From: Elysia crispata | Lineage: Eukaryota > Mollusca > Gastropoda > Plakobranchidae | Length of the DNA stretch: 64,000 nt | Assembly (NCBI GenBank): GCA_033675545.1 | Contig: JAWDGP010004927.1 | Coordinates: 1,875,001 to 1,939,000 of the forward strand | Direction: 5' to 3' | Part shown: positions 27,620 to 39,856 of the stretch, piece after piece | Layout of the letters: every line of letters begins with the position of its first letter | How positions within the stretch are numbered: position 1 is the stretch's first letter | Notes under the pieces: model-generated | What the model saw: only the letters and a program-made list of their open reading frames with translations | Database searches by the model: none | Told to the model about the DNA's origin: nothing | Program-made: the position numbers and the translations under genes

Positions 27620-29737
27620 AATCAGAGGTGTCTCAATTTTGTTCCTACTTGTCTGTGAAATAGTTATACTGGGATGTGAAGAGAAATTAAAGAACTTATG
27701 AAAATATGGTTGTTCTGTAAAATCCAAGGTATTTTGTGTAAAAGTACATGTATTTAGTTTAATTCCTTTACGTATATTTTTCTCTTTCTGGAGTAAAGTT
27801 TAGTTCTATCACACCATCTCACCTGTATTTTGTAGAAACAAATTGATGGTTGAGCCTTTGCGCTCTGAAAGATTCATTGATTTTATGACAGTGGAGAAGC
27901 TGGCTGGATGATTTTGTTTTTCAAGTTGATTTAAATAGCCACACAGAGATTTGGCAGGAATGATACAAAATTTAATCAAATCAAGGTCCATTTCTTTGTT
28001 TGATTCTCAGTTTGCATAGGTTAAGCAAATCTAATCACAAACTTCTTTGCTTTTTCTTTTGCTGTTGAGACTATTCAAATTTTTTCTGTAATTTCTAAAG
28101 ATTATTTTGAAATGTAACATATCTGTGGAGACGTAACTCTTGTTTCCTTTCGTTGTTTTTATTTTTAGCAGACTGTTATTTGATTATTTGCGAGATTTTT
28201 TTTATGAGTCAATCTATAGCAACAAGTTGAATTGATTTCACTTGATATTGTTATAGGCCTGTATAGGCTATATATGTATACACTTGTAAATATTTACATA
28301 TATATATATGGAAAATTTTTCCTATGAGTTCGAGCAGAATCCATACTCCTTGATCTAGATCTGATCTGATATGTTTAAATAATTTAAGCAGTTTGTAATG
28401 TATCTTTGCCTTAAAATTTCATGTCACAATAATTTAAGCATTTTTTCATAGACAACTTTCTGCTTGATCAGCGCATTTGACTCATCATCAAAAGGTGCCT
28501 TTTTCAACCATAATCACAACATATCAGAATTTTTAAAAAAATACAGCTTTAAGTCTACATTTTTTAAGTCTTACACATACACTGTATAATAAAGAGATAT
28601 TTTCAACAATACCACATTGTTCATGCATGTCTTGTAAAATATGAGATGTTCAAAACGCAAAAACACAGTTTTTCTTGTGGATGTTTGTTACTTTTGGGAG
28701 GTGATTTTCTCTGAACTTCAACTTTTGTGTAGTTGGTTTTCAGAGTAAAATGGTAATTGATTTTACAAAAGGAATGATTAAAGAACGTAATTCTTTATTC
28801 ATCATTGAGGAAAGGAACACTGTTTTGAAATGACAAACATATTTTCCTGCTCTACTTAGAGGCGTTGCATTGTGTCATCATGGCTCATTAAAATAAAAGC
28901 CTTTATAAGCCTCAACGAGATATGATAATTGATCCAATCTGATTCACCAATATTGCCATGCATCAAACTTTATTTTAGAAGCTACCTTGGCATAATGTTA
29001 TATCAACTGAGCTGAAAATAAAGGTCTCTTCCTCAGTATTCCATGCCTGTGTTGTTGCGATATGTCTAAGATCGCAGCAGTCACTGATTCACCAAGGCTT
29101 ATTTTGATTCCCTGACACTGTCAGAACTTTCTACTTTGGGTAGAAAACTCAATAAAGCCCACTTCTACTATAGCAAGAAGAAAGAATTTTCCAAGAAGGA
29201 GATTTCTTTGTTAGTGCTCTTCTGTTTAAATGCACTGACACACGATATGTCTGAGACCAGCAATACCTCCGAGATATAAATGTGATAAATACATTGATAT
29301 TTTGGTGTGATTAATGTTTATATTGAATCATATTGTTTAAATATATTGAAATCTTTAATAGTATTTGCATTTAAAATTACATATATTTAATTGGACCCCA
29401 TCAAGCAAAATACGAGCACCGTAGAACTACAGAGCATTTCATCCATTTCATCTTTAGGAGACTTATCTAAAAAGCGATTTTAAAGTTCAGAGAGCTTTTG
29501 TTTTGGATAATAACTAGTTTGAATATGTATGAGGCAGTTTAGATCAATACATCAACTGGATCTAGATATAGAGGCTAGATCCATGTTGCAAAGACTGTAG
29601 TATACACAGGTTTTTCTCCATTCGGTGCGTGTGATAACTTCAGTAGGCCTAGATTTATGTTAAATTATACCTAAGGGCAATTTTAAATGATAAAGTTCTA
29701 TATTTTGTCTTAGTCAGTACTTAGATATAATGATGAC

Positions 29738-29741
<4 letters not shown>

Positions 29742-29808
<67 letters not shown>
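29742..29808. repeat. (CT)n microsatellite
   Basis: About 66 bases of CT followed by (CACT)n. Confidence 0.97.
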
Positions 29809-29811
<3 letters not shown>

Positions 29812-30099
29812 ACTCACTTACTCTCCTCTTTCTGTCTATGAGGCAGAAAACAAATTAAATTTAAATTCTTCAAAAATGACTGGACAAGCTAGGCAGAAAG
29901 GTTTGAGCTTGGAACATAAACTAAGACCTTTCTTTTAGGATTTTATATATCATTTCATAGTAAATTATAAAGCTCTTGTCTCTGCGCTTAGCTTTTCCAT
30001 AGCGCCGCAACTTTTTCCTCGTTGGCTGGTACATATCTACAAGCTGGACGTTAGCTCTGCTGGATCAAACAGCTTTTAGTGTACACATTTAGAGTACCG

Positions 30100-30104
<5 letters not shown>

Positions 30105-30166
<62 letters not shown>

Positions 30167-30176
30167 GGAGGAGGCT
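30105..30176. repeat. T31-G30 homopolymer junction followed by (AGG)n
   Basis: 31 T residues run directly into 30 G residues, then AGGAGG. The assembled lengths of such runs are unreliable. Confidence 0.95.
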
Positions 30177-30842
30177 TTTGTTTTGTTTTTCGAATACGTT
30201 GCTTTGTGCTACAGGCTTGCAAAACGACCTTGACGTCAAAGGAGAGTTTTGTTTTATATAGAATGCGGTTCAGCTAATGACAATATGGATCGTAACTTGA
30301 AGGGGAGGGTTTTGCTGTACACATATTTTTATTATTCTGCACATGGTCACGTGGATTACTCGTCGACCACCAAATACGCCATGTTTGACGGAGAGTAAGT
30401 CTGGTGGGCATCGTCATTAGAGTTGATCATTGCATATTTGAACCGGAAGATGATATCAACAATAAGACTAGTTACAGCGAACAGAAAGAAAAAAACTGAC
30501 AATAAACTTGATAGTGCACACATTTTTAAACAATATCACGACCGACTATTAAGTTTTATACTGGAGGCAGAGAGTGTGTATATAATGAGACAGAGAGAGA
30601 GAGAGAGAGAGAGATTGACAAATATATAAAAGAGAGAAAAGGAAGGAAAGAAAAATAGAGAAGTAGTAAAAAGATAGACAGACAGAACAGACTAGAATTC
30701 AGAGAAAGACAGAAGGGGAAGGCGGTAGACAGACAATTAATACGTACAGTATACAAGCTTTAAGGAGAGACAGAAAAGAGAGTGAGAGATAAAGATATGA
30801 TAAAAAGGGAGAGCGTTTAGACAAACGCTCACACACACACCA

Positions 30843-30885
30843 CCCCCCCCCCCCCCCCCCCAAAAAAAAAAAAAAAAAAAAAAAA
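30843..30885. repeat. C19-A24 homopolymer junction
   Basis: Nineteen C then 24 A; it is the reverse complement in type of the T-G junction at 30105. The 700 bases between them are purine-rich. Confidence 0.95.
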
Positions 30886-31376
30886 TCGGGGAAGAAAGAA
30901 AGGCAATCATTAAGACTAAGAGGGGTAGAATGAACTTGGGACGTCGGGAGATATTTTTAAAAAATGAAAGAAATAAAAAGGAAAAGACGATGATATAGGA
31001 CGAGAGCGAGGGAGGAGTTGAGAAGTTCTAAAAATATTTCGTGAGGGAGATATTGGTGACAGTAATTGAAAGAAGAAATAAGGGGGAGGCGAAGCAAACA
31101 ATAGAGGTAAAAGTAATTTACATGTAGATAAGAAAGAGAGAACAGGGTTAGGGAAAGAGAAAGAGAGGTGCTAGATAGGAATATATATATATATATATAC
31201 AAATAATGAGAGATAAATAGATAGATGCAGTAGATAGACTATCTAGAAATTACATACAGAAAAAAAGATCGCGAGAGATTTTCAATGATATGAAAAAGAC
31301 ATTTATTTATTTGAGGCAGTGACGATACCTTTTTTACAAAAAGCTGAGCTTAGTAATGATAACATGAAGCATAGTA

Positions 31377-31724
31377 CAGTCGACACTGCATAAGTCGATG
31401 CCGCATAAGTGGATTTTTATTCAAGTCGACTTTTTTGGTCGGACCCGCCCCCTTCCAATAGCAAGTATTAGAGGCCAACGCTTAACTCGATTTTTACATA
31501 AGTCGATGCCCAGCGCCGCATAAAGAAATCAACGTTTTTGTTTACTCCAGCCGGTTTTCCAACAACTCGATGAGGTCAATGTGTGTTGTCAGCACTTGGC
31601 TTTGTCACTTTTGTGCACACACTCTATTCACGTCCCTATACCTTCCTAACTAGTTACAACAGTTCCACTGTGGCATTAGAAAGAAGCCTCAGTCTAAATG
31701 TGATGGTTGCATCATCAATGTAAA

Positions 31725-31803
<79 letters not shown>

Positions 31804-32767
31804 ACTGGTTCTGGACCCTGAGTGTGCCAATCAATCTGCGCGGGTGTTGGACGCAAACACACACACACACACACACGCACAGCGGTCCGTTCACGTTAAG
31901 GCAATGAGCTTATCCCCTGCGCCCCACCCCATCACAGAGGCTGATTGGCGAACAATGAAATTTTGCATTGTAGATCTACATTATAATTGTATCTTTGCAC
32001 TGAGTGGGATGGGCCAGTGTTCACTAGTCTGCCTAGTTTCCACTTCCCCTGATGTTTCACTTTCAGAGTGGCTAACAAAAAGAAATGCCCAGCCCGTACT
32101 GGAATTTAAGCATGCATAATCGAAAGTAACCAATCACACCTTTAGCGTTACTTAGTCACTGTGGCTTAGTAGATCTAGGGTGTCCAGCACTCGCTTCGAT
32201 TAGAACGCTTTCACAACTTTCAGTTTCACTAGCTTCAGTCTCCAACTTGCGCTCGCATTGTCTAGATCTACGGTAACATAACAACAACACTCGATCATTT
32301 TCCTGCGTTATAGGCATCAGAAATCTAGTCAGAGTCCCATTAGGCAGCTCGTTTATTATTTTTAATACTACAGCCGTACTACTGAAATTAACGTTGTTTG
32401 AGACTTCAGTTGTTAATTCAATTTTTGCTCTATCTTTGATTTTATCTTGTTTTCATGACATTTCTCATTTACGGTTGTGTTTGAATCGTTTTTTGAACCT
32501 TTCTTTATGTTTTATTTTTCTGTGGAAAATAAAATGAATTAAATCATATAACATTATGATAATAATAAAGATGAAAAGAAGAACAAAACAAACAAAAAAC
32601 CTACAAAAGAAAAAAACACATAATAATACATGTAGTATCGATTTGGGGGAGGTGCTAAGCTTTTTTTTTTTCAAACCGAGGAGGTAAGTCAATAATCACT
32701 CGATTTTTCACATAAGTCGATCTTTTTAGTTATGTCCCATGGAGATCGACTTAAGCAGTGTCAACTG
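31377..32767. mobile_element. Non-autonomous pogo/Tigger-like (Tc1/mariner superfamily) DNA transposon
   Basis: The left end CAGTCGACACTGCATAAGTC and the reverse complement of the right end CAGTTGACACTGCTTAAGTC match 18 of 20. TA dinucleotides flank both ends (31375-31376 and 32768-32769), as expected for a TA target-site duplication. Subterminal CATAAGTCGA motifs recur inside both ends. The 1.39-kb body holds a (CT)n and a (CA)n tract and no transposase frame. Confidence 0.8.
31728..31801. repeat. (CT)n microsatellite inside the Tigger-like element
   Basis: About 74 bases of CT; (CA)n follows at 31857-31876. Confidence 0.97.
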
Positions 32768-33204
32768 TATTTGTAACCAGGATTCATGTGGCTGAGATCA
32801 CATCAAATATGGCTGCCGGCATACTGCACAGACCCGAGATGACGCTCAAAGCGATCTACCTAGCTCAGAAATTATCCATAGTTCACTACACACTTCCTTA
32901 GGAAAAACCCTATGCTTTGCTTTGTAAACTTCCGGTGATGTCCAAGACTGGACTTGGATTATCAACATCGAAGAGGTGGGAGCCACGATCCTTCGGACTG
33001 TTTTATTTGGACAAATTATGCACTCCCGTTTTACAAGGAGGTTAGCCGAATGTCTCTTTAAAAAAAGACAAAAACATCTTAACTCTTAAAGCTGATTTAT
33101 AAAGCAAATATTTCTTCTCTAGATCTAGATCTATTACTGCGTTATCTTTTCATATTTTTTTTTTTATTTTAAAATTATCAAATTTTAACATTTACTAAGG
33201 GTAA

Positions 33205-33453
33205 AATTGTAGATATTGGCTCAGCTCACATCAGGCTCCACAATTGAATGTTTCCCGACGAAATCGAAGCTTGTAATTTAATGAGATTTTAGAGCAACAC
33301 AAAAAGGCTTCTAACGATATAATAATCTTGAGAAGCATTTATTTGCGATGAATAAAACTTTCATATATAAATATATTCGTGTTCAGCATATCAAATTCAT
33401 TATGAAAAATACAATTTTAAAGCTTGGGGCGAGTTGGGCCAATATCTACAATA
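33205..33453. mobile_element. ~250-bp MITE candidate with ~30-bp imperfect TIRs
   Basis: The left ATTGTAGATATTGGCTCAG pairs with the right end, whose reverse complement is ATTGTAGATATTGGCCCAA; similarity fades after about 30 bases. There is no coding content. It lies upstream of TBC1D20. Confidence 0.55.
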
Positions 33454-33641
33454 ATGCCTAATTAAGATGCAGATCAGAGAAAAAACATATTTTGAGCCTT
33501 GAAACTTAAATATCCTCAGGTCTGAAACCGCCTTGCAAATAGCGGAATGCAGATTGATGTTAACAATGTAGATTCAAGATGATCTATAATATCAGAGTAA
33601 ATTAAATGCTTTAATGCCACGGCCGCCGAAGACCCCTCCTT

Positions 33642-33659
33642 CCCCCCCCCCCCCCCCCC
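33642..33659. repeat. C18 homopolymer
   Basis: Eighteen consecutive C followed by AAAA. Confidence 0.95.
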
Positions 33660-35365
33660 AAAATTGATCTGGGAGCAATGGTGACTGTTGGATTAGTGCA
33701 TCAGTCACATGGTCAGTTGAGGGACTTTAATCTATTCAGGTCAGCTCCACTGACTTGGAGGGAGTATTCACCTTGAGCTAGACTTTAATATAGTATTTTA
33801 TATCCTTGTTTCAAAAGGCCTGAAAAGTGAAATCACCATGTCTAGATTCTAGATGAATTTATAAGTTTTAAGGTATTAGCTTGCAATGCTGAATTTTTGG
33901 TGAATTTTTTTTACCTTGTCCCTGCCATCATATTAAAAATTATTTTTAAAAAAGTTTTTTTTTTTTTTTAATTTATTACACATGGCAAATAATTTAGTAT
34001 TGTAACATATTTTGTTCCTTTGCAGACTATCAGTGCAGTTTTTGCACATCCACGATGGTGCAATCTTATTAAACTTCTTATAATTTTCTCATTAGTGGGC
34101 TGCATTTCCCTGCAATAATTGGGAAAAAATTAAATGGTTTGTCGGGAGGACCTGACTATTTCATTTTCAATATACTGGTGTAGTAGTCTAATATTGACTT
34201 GTTATATCATCAAAGTTTACTAAATTGCAACCTCGATTAATGGTAGATGTGTGTAGAGATGATACGCAGTATTTGAAATTAAAATATATTTGAATAGGCT
34301 GTTGATTTGAATACATTTATTGATCCATAATTCCAATCTTTTTAACCAGTGGCTTGCCACTTTACCTTTGTGTAGGCCTCACAGAGTTGAATATTGCTCA
34401 AAATTAAATAGTCAAAAGTTTTTGTCAATAAATTTTTAATGTTATTCTTTCAATGTTTAACATCTTTAGTTCAAACTTTGCAATGTTAAGAATAGCATAG
34501 CCAGGATCATTTGGATCACAGCTGCTGTAAATTTAATTGTTCATGTTATTAGTATAAAAATGGTAGAAATATTTTTTTAAGAATACTTGCAAAAGGATTT
34601 AGCATATATAGAGAGTAAGAACTGTAGGGCTCAGAACTAAATTCTGTGTATCCAACCATATTTTTACAGCCTTAAAATCTAATAAGATTTATAAGAAAAC
34701 ATGTTTGACATTACTGGAATGCTGCTGCTCTGGTTTTGAGCAAAAGTCTCTTGCTTGCATCCTTTTTAAATTTTCCTGAGACACCAAAGGACTATCTAAT
34801 AATTAGATTTTCATAAAAGTAAGTGATTTCATATTAAAGAACTACAACTAAGAAAAGTGTGGGATTAAATGAAAAATGATACAAACTAAGATCAAACAAT
34901 ATGATATATTCCCATCAGTGGTTTCATAAGATATATCAGGTGGAAATAAGCAACATAAAAAATTTTTTTAAGTTTCAAGGCACACAAGAAAAACAATATA
35001 AACAATGGGAATTATCTGCTCTGAAAATTATGAAGAAGTACAAAGCATAATTTTGTAGATTTCAACGATACCTTTTTTTTTTAATTTTTTCTTCGTACCT
35101 TAACTATACAATTACTCTAGCCTCGATATTTTTTAAACTTTTGTTTATAAAACTAATCTGCTTAGTGTGTCTCCATAAGTTTTCTGTAATATAATACAGT
35201 TCTCCTTCTTGATAAAATTATATAGTATACAAAGATTAGCATTGTCATGGAAACAGACTCAAAAACCTTAAAACCTATTACGGAACTGAGATAGTAAGAT
35301 GGAAAATGACTCTTTCAAATAATTTGATAATTTTCACTCCCCAGTTGAGCTATTGAGTTTTCATC

Positions 35366-35374
35366 ATGGCTTAA
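35366..35374 (+). promoter_or_regulatory. Two-codon upstream ORF (Met-Ala-stop) before the TBC1D20 start
   Basis: ATGGCTTAA lies ten bases before the TBC1D20 start codon and has A at -3 and G at +4, so it is a strong initiation context. If the transcript begins upstream of it, ribosomes would terminate just before the main ATG. A second short uORF, MENDSFK-stop, starts at 35299. No 5' UTR evidence is available from sequence alone, so its presence in the mRNA is inference. Confidence 0.45.
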
Positions 35375-35384
35375 CATCTCAACC

Positions 35385-38199
35385 ATGGCTGAAAGTGAAG
35401 GCTCGATGAAGCCTGAGGTATTGCCTGTGATTGATAAGGGTTTTGACAAAATATACAATGACTCTGAGAGTCCTGAAAGTGGTCTGATCACACACACTTC
35501 TCAATTCGAAAGTGAAGCATCTCCTTCCATATATGTAGAGAAAAGTTGCTTTTTACCTCAAAATACCATTTCCTGCCCATCAGATATGGATGATTTAGGA
35601 CGGAAGGATCTGACACCCTTAGATCAACGCGTAGAAACAACTATAGAGCGTGATAAAAGCTTGGATCAGCAAGTAGTTTCATCCAACCATAAGAGACACC
35701 CGGAAACTTCAAAAAATCCTGTGTCTCTTGAATCTTTGTCTTCAGAGGTTTTGTCAGACAATGTTAGAAATAGTGAAAGAAATGACCAATCTGATATACA
35801 AGTCTCTGAGAGATCAGAAACAAGTGTAAATAGTGATATCTGTGATGGTGCAAAAATTGATGAACATGAGAAACAAATCTGTCCCGCTTGTGAGGACATT
35901 TGCCTGGAGGACTTTGAGATGGCAGAACTTTCAGACTCGCATGATTCCACGACAGGAGATGCTCAAGTTGTTTCTGAAGAATCTGGTCAATCGAAGGAAA
36001 TATCCAGAGGACATGGTGGCGACAGTAATGAAGACAATGATGATTCATTCCGCCAGAGAAGTCCTAGTCCAGCTCCCTGTGTTCTGCGGCATCGATTAGA
36101 CCCAGAGCCACCAAGATCTGGAGATACAGATTCAGCTACTCGGCTAGAAGGTGGGTAGTTTTTCTAACATGGATAAGACTTTTCTTTGCAACAACGAGAA
36201 GATAGAGGGCTGATTTCAATATGTATAACTTCAAGTTTTGTTCATCTCTTTCTTTGTTTTTTATTTTATTTTTTTTTTGTATCAAGGTAGAATTGAGAGA
36301 ATGTGCACTCATTAAGCCAGTATTTCCAAAAATTACCACAAGACATGAAGAATCAATTTGTGTTATTCAAGTAATTGAACCATATGCACCCTTATCAGAT
36401 TTTTAGTGGAAAGACATTAGATTATCAAATAGAAAACTGGTCTTCTCTGGATATGTTTGATGATGAGTGAACACTCAATATTTCAAATTCTTTTGGATAT
36501 TTCGATGTGTTCAAGAAAGCTGTATCTGAGCATTGCCACACACTGACACAGGAAATTCAATTAAACATACATTTAAAAAATTAAAACTCTTCACTTTCCA
36601 TTGTTTTCATTTTGTTGTTAAAGATATTTTCAAACATCTTGTCTCCCTGAATTTGCTGGACAGTACATCACTAGAAAGATCTTAAAATGGCTATTTCCAC
36701 CTTTACTCAACTTCATCCTTGCCCGCTTCTCCTCCTTCCTCTTTTATTACTCTTCTACTCCCTATCTACTGTAAAGGTATTATCTCATTTTACAGTTTAT
36801 ATCCCTTTTCAACTTCATCTTTCTTTTGGATTATAGCCCTAATTTGTTTATTCTTTTTATTTTATCTTTCCTGAAGCACAATCTCCTCCTATTTTTCTTC
36901 TACTTACTCTTCTCTTTGCTGAGATCTCTTCTTACTCTTCCTGTTCTTGCTCATGAGTCCAATTAAAAGTTGTAAGATGAGAAGCCTTTGAACATTAATT
37001 TTATATACTTTTGAGAAGTGTTTATTATTACTTTCCCCTAAGTTTTGGAAAGGATCTTTTATAAAAATGGGTGTGGTTGGTTTTTTTTAGTCAAGCCAAG
37101 GTCAAACCTGGTTAATAAGATTGCACTTAACCCACAGCAAAAATAAATGTCAAACCCAAACTTCCTTTTTGACATTCTAATGTTCAACCTTCTGAGCTCT
37201 CAGACTTTCCAGCCAAATTGATGTCATGGTCTTTATCTTATCCTGGCCTGTGTTTTTCTTTTTCTTTTTTTTTAACAAAGTAGGACTGTCTGACTGAGCA
37301 AGAAATGGGCCCAGGTGTATTTAGCTGTCATCGGTACTCTTTTCTTGTAAACACTCTTGTTTGCAATGGAACCCTTTGAAGTTTAAACAGTCAGACCCGG
37401 CAGGTGCTAACTAACAACTGGTGTGGGATGGTTCAGATTAGACTAAAGGGAGAGGGGTGTCACTTCAACTCAGTCAAAGGCTAGGGCATTAATGTTGTCT
37501 ATTCAGGCTTAGCTTGTTTGTCAAAATAATTATCAGTACAGCTGGTGTGGGATGCGTGATCAAAATCTAATGTTTCATGTAGTTAGATCTATAAATATGC
37601 CAAGTTTGGTGAAAACATAGAAATAATGAGCAAAGATAGAATTGGCAGAGAAAGAACAGGTGAGTTAAACAAAGTCATGATTTCAAGCCATTCATGTTTA
37701 ACCTATTGTTCTCATCTATTCGTGTACCGGTACTTTACCATTAGGAGTTTGGTCTCAAAGTAGAATTTGGATATGTATGAGAAAGTCTTTACTATGATCT
37801 TAATGTACTTTAACTTTGTTTGCCTTAGCAGAAACTAAACCCAAAACCTCAAAAGAAATTCGAAAGTTAGCAGAGATCCAAAAAGCATTGGATGCAGACC
37901 CAGTTGATGTTGAGTCTCTAAGGCGACTTGCCATTAGCCCTGGAGGCCTGATCAACAAACACATGAGACAACGAGTATGGCCGCTCTTGATGAATGTCAA
38001 CACCAACAATATTCCTCCTAAGCCTGGTAGGTGCTACATCAGTTTGCTTGGTAAAAAGTTTCAATTGCATTACTATAGCAAGATATATATGCAACTTCTG
38101 TTGGTTTGAGCCCTCATTATGTTACGGTAAGTAAGCAATGTAAAGAGTGGTTAAGTAAATATCTCTGCTTTCCAGCAGTATTTGTAATAGATATATATG

Positions 38200-38245
<46 letters not shown>

Positions 38246-38250
38246 TAGAT

Positions 38251-38322
<72 letters not shown>

Positions 38323-39825
38323 GACTTGTATTAGTTCAAGTCCTGAAACACGTTAAAAGTAACGGTTTTGATGAAGTTCTTCAATCCGCATACAAGATGC
38401 ACCATAGCACGGAGACTGCACTTTTAAAAGTGACCTCAGATATTCTGGATTTAGTAGATGACAAAAACTTATGTCTCCTTGTGCTGCTTGATCTAACAGC
38501 TGCTTTCGACACTATTGATCATGAGATTTTACTAAACAGGCTTAAGAAGTCGTTTCTTGTGTCGGGTACAGTACTTACATGGTTTGAGTCATATCTTACC
38601 AATAGATTTTATTGTGTTAAAGTAAGAAATGAAACGTCTCAAAATCTTCCTCTCAAATATGGAGTCCTTCAAGGCTCAGTTTTAGGTCCTGTTCTCTTTA
38701 CCATGTGTACTAAACCACTGTCTGCCCTTATTTGGAAACATAGCATAAGTTACCACCTTTATGCTGATGACACCCAATTATATGGAGCAAGTGATACTGA
38801 AAACATACACCAACTTATACATACAACCACCCACTGCATACAAGATATCAGCTCATGGATGAACATCAACAAACTCAAGCTAAACGAAGACAAAACAGAC
38901 ATAATTATTTTTGGGTACAGCAAATCCATCAATAGCTTGCCCGTGATCAAACTTGATCTAAATGGACATGAAGTACTATGCAGTAAGAAAGTGAAAAATC
39001 TCGGGGCTATATTAGACCAAGATATGTCAATGTTTTCTTTTGTTTCAAATCTCTGTAAGAATTTATATTTTCAAGTAAGAAAAATCAGCTCAATAAGAAA
39101 GTATATAAACCATAATGTTGCAAAAACACTTGTAACTACACTAATACTATCAAGAATTGATTATTGTAATTCTTTGTTAGCAGGCCTGCCAAAACAACAA
39201 TTGCAACGACTACAAAATCTTCAAAACAATGCTGCTAGATTAATTACCTTAAAGCGTAAGAGAGATCATGTTACGCCAATGTTGATAGAGCTGCACTGGT
39301 TGAACATAAATGATCGTATCTGCTACAAGATCTGTCTTTTTTGTTTTAAGTGCCTGAACAACATGGTACCAGAATACCTAACTGGCATGTTAAGAGTTTA
39401 CACACCATCACGGTCATTACGATCTGCTAACGACCAAACAATTCTTGTCAAACCACATAAAAACTATGTTGCCTACGGCAAGCGATCATTTTCTTATGTA
39501 GCACCAACCATGTGGAATCAGCTCCCCAGATATATCAGAGAGTCTGATTCCATAGAGACCTTTAAAAGGCAGCTTAAAGACCATTTATTCACCACAACGT
39601 ATTCCCGGCAGTAGATGATGTTTTACTTGTATCATATTCTTAAGCACATGTATGTTATGCATGTTATTGTTTATATAATATGTATGTTATTCTTTATGCT
39701 ATATGCGTCATTCTGTATGTTATGTATGTATGTTCAGGCCGTCTAGCCTGCTTCTATCTTATTCTTTTTCTTGTAAAGCGCATAGAGCATTTTAATCATT
39801 TGGATATGCGCTATATAAATGCACT

Positions 39826-39856
<31 letters not shown>

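Larger units (their letters stand above)
27620..31374. other. Intergenic, simple-repeat rich
   Basis: No coding frame. A possible poly(A) hexamer AATAAA at about 28586 could serve the TIN2-like gene if the 27480 exon is used. Purine-rich from 30590 to 31160. Confidence 0.5.
33454..35384. other. Upstream flank of TBC1D20
   Basis: AT-rich, no coding exon. The promoter and any non-coding first exon must lie here or further left, but no TATA or initiator match is convincing. Confidence 0.5.

Noticed and set aside
35666..36048. Two 94-codon minus-strand frames opposite TBC1D20 exon 1
   Set aside because: Shadow frames of the coding exon; they have no motif and no splice sites.
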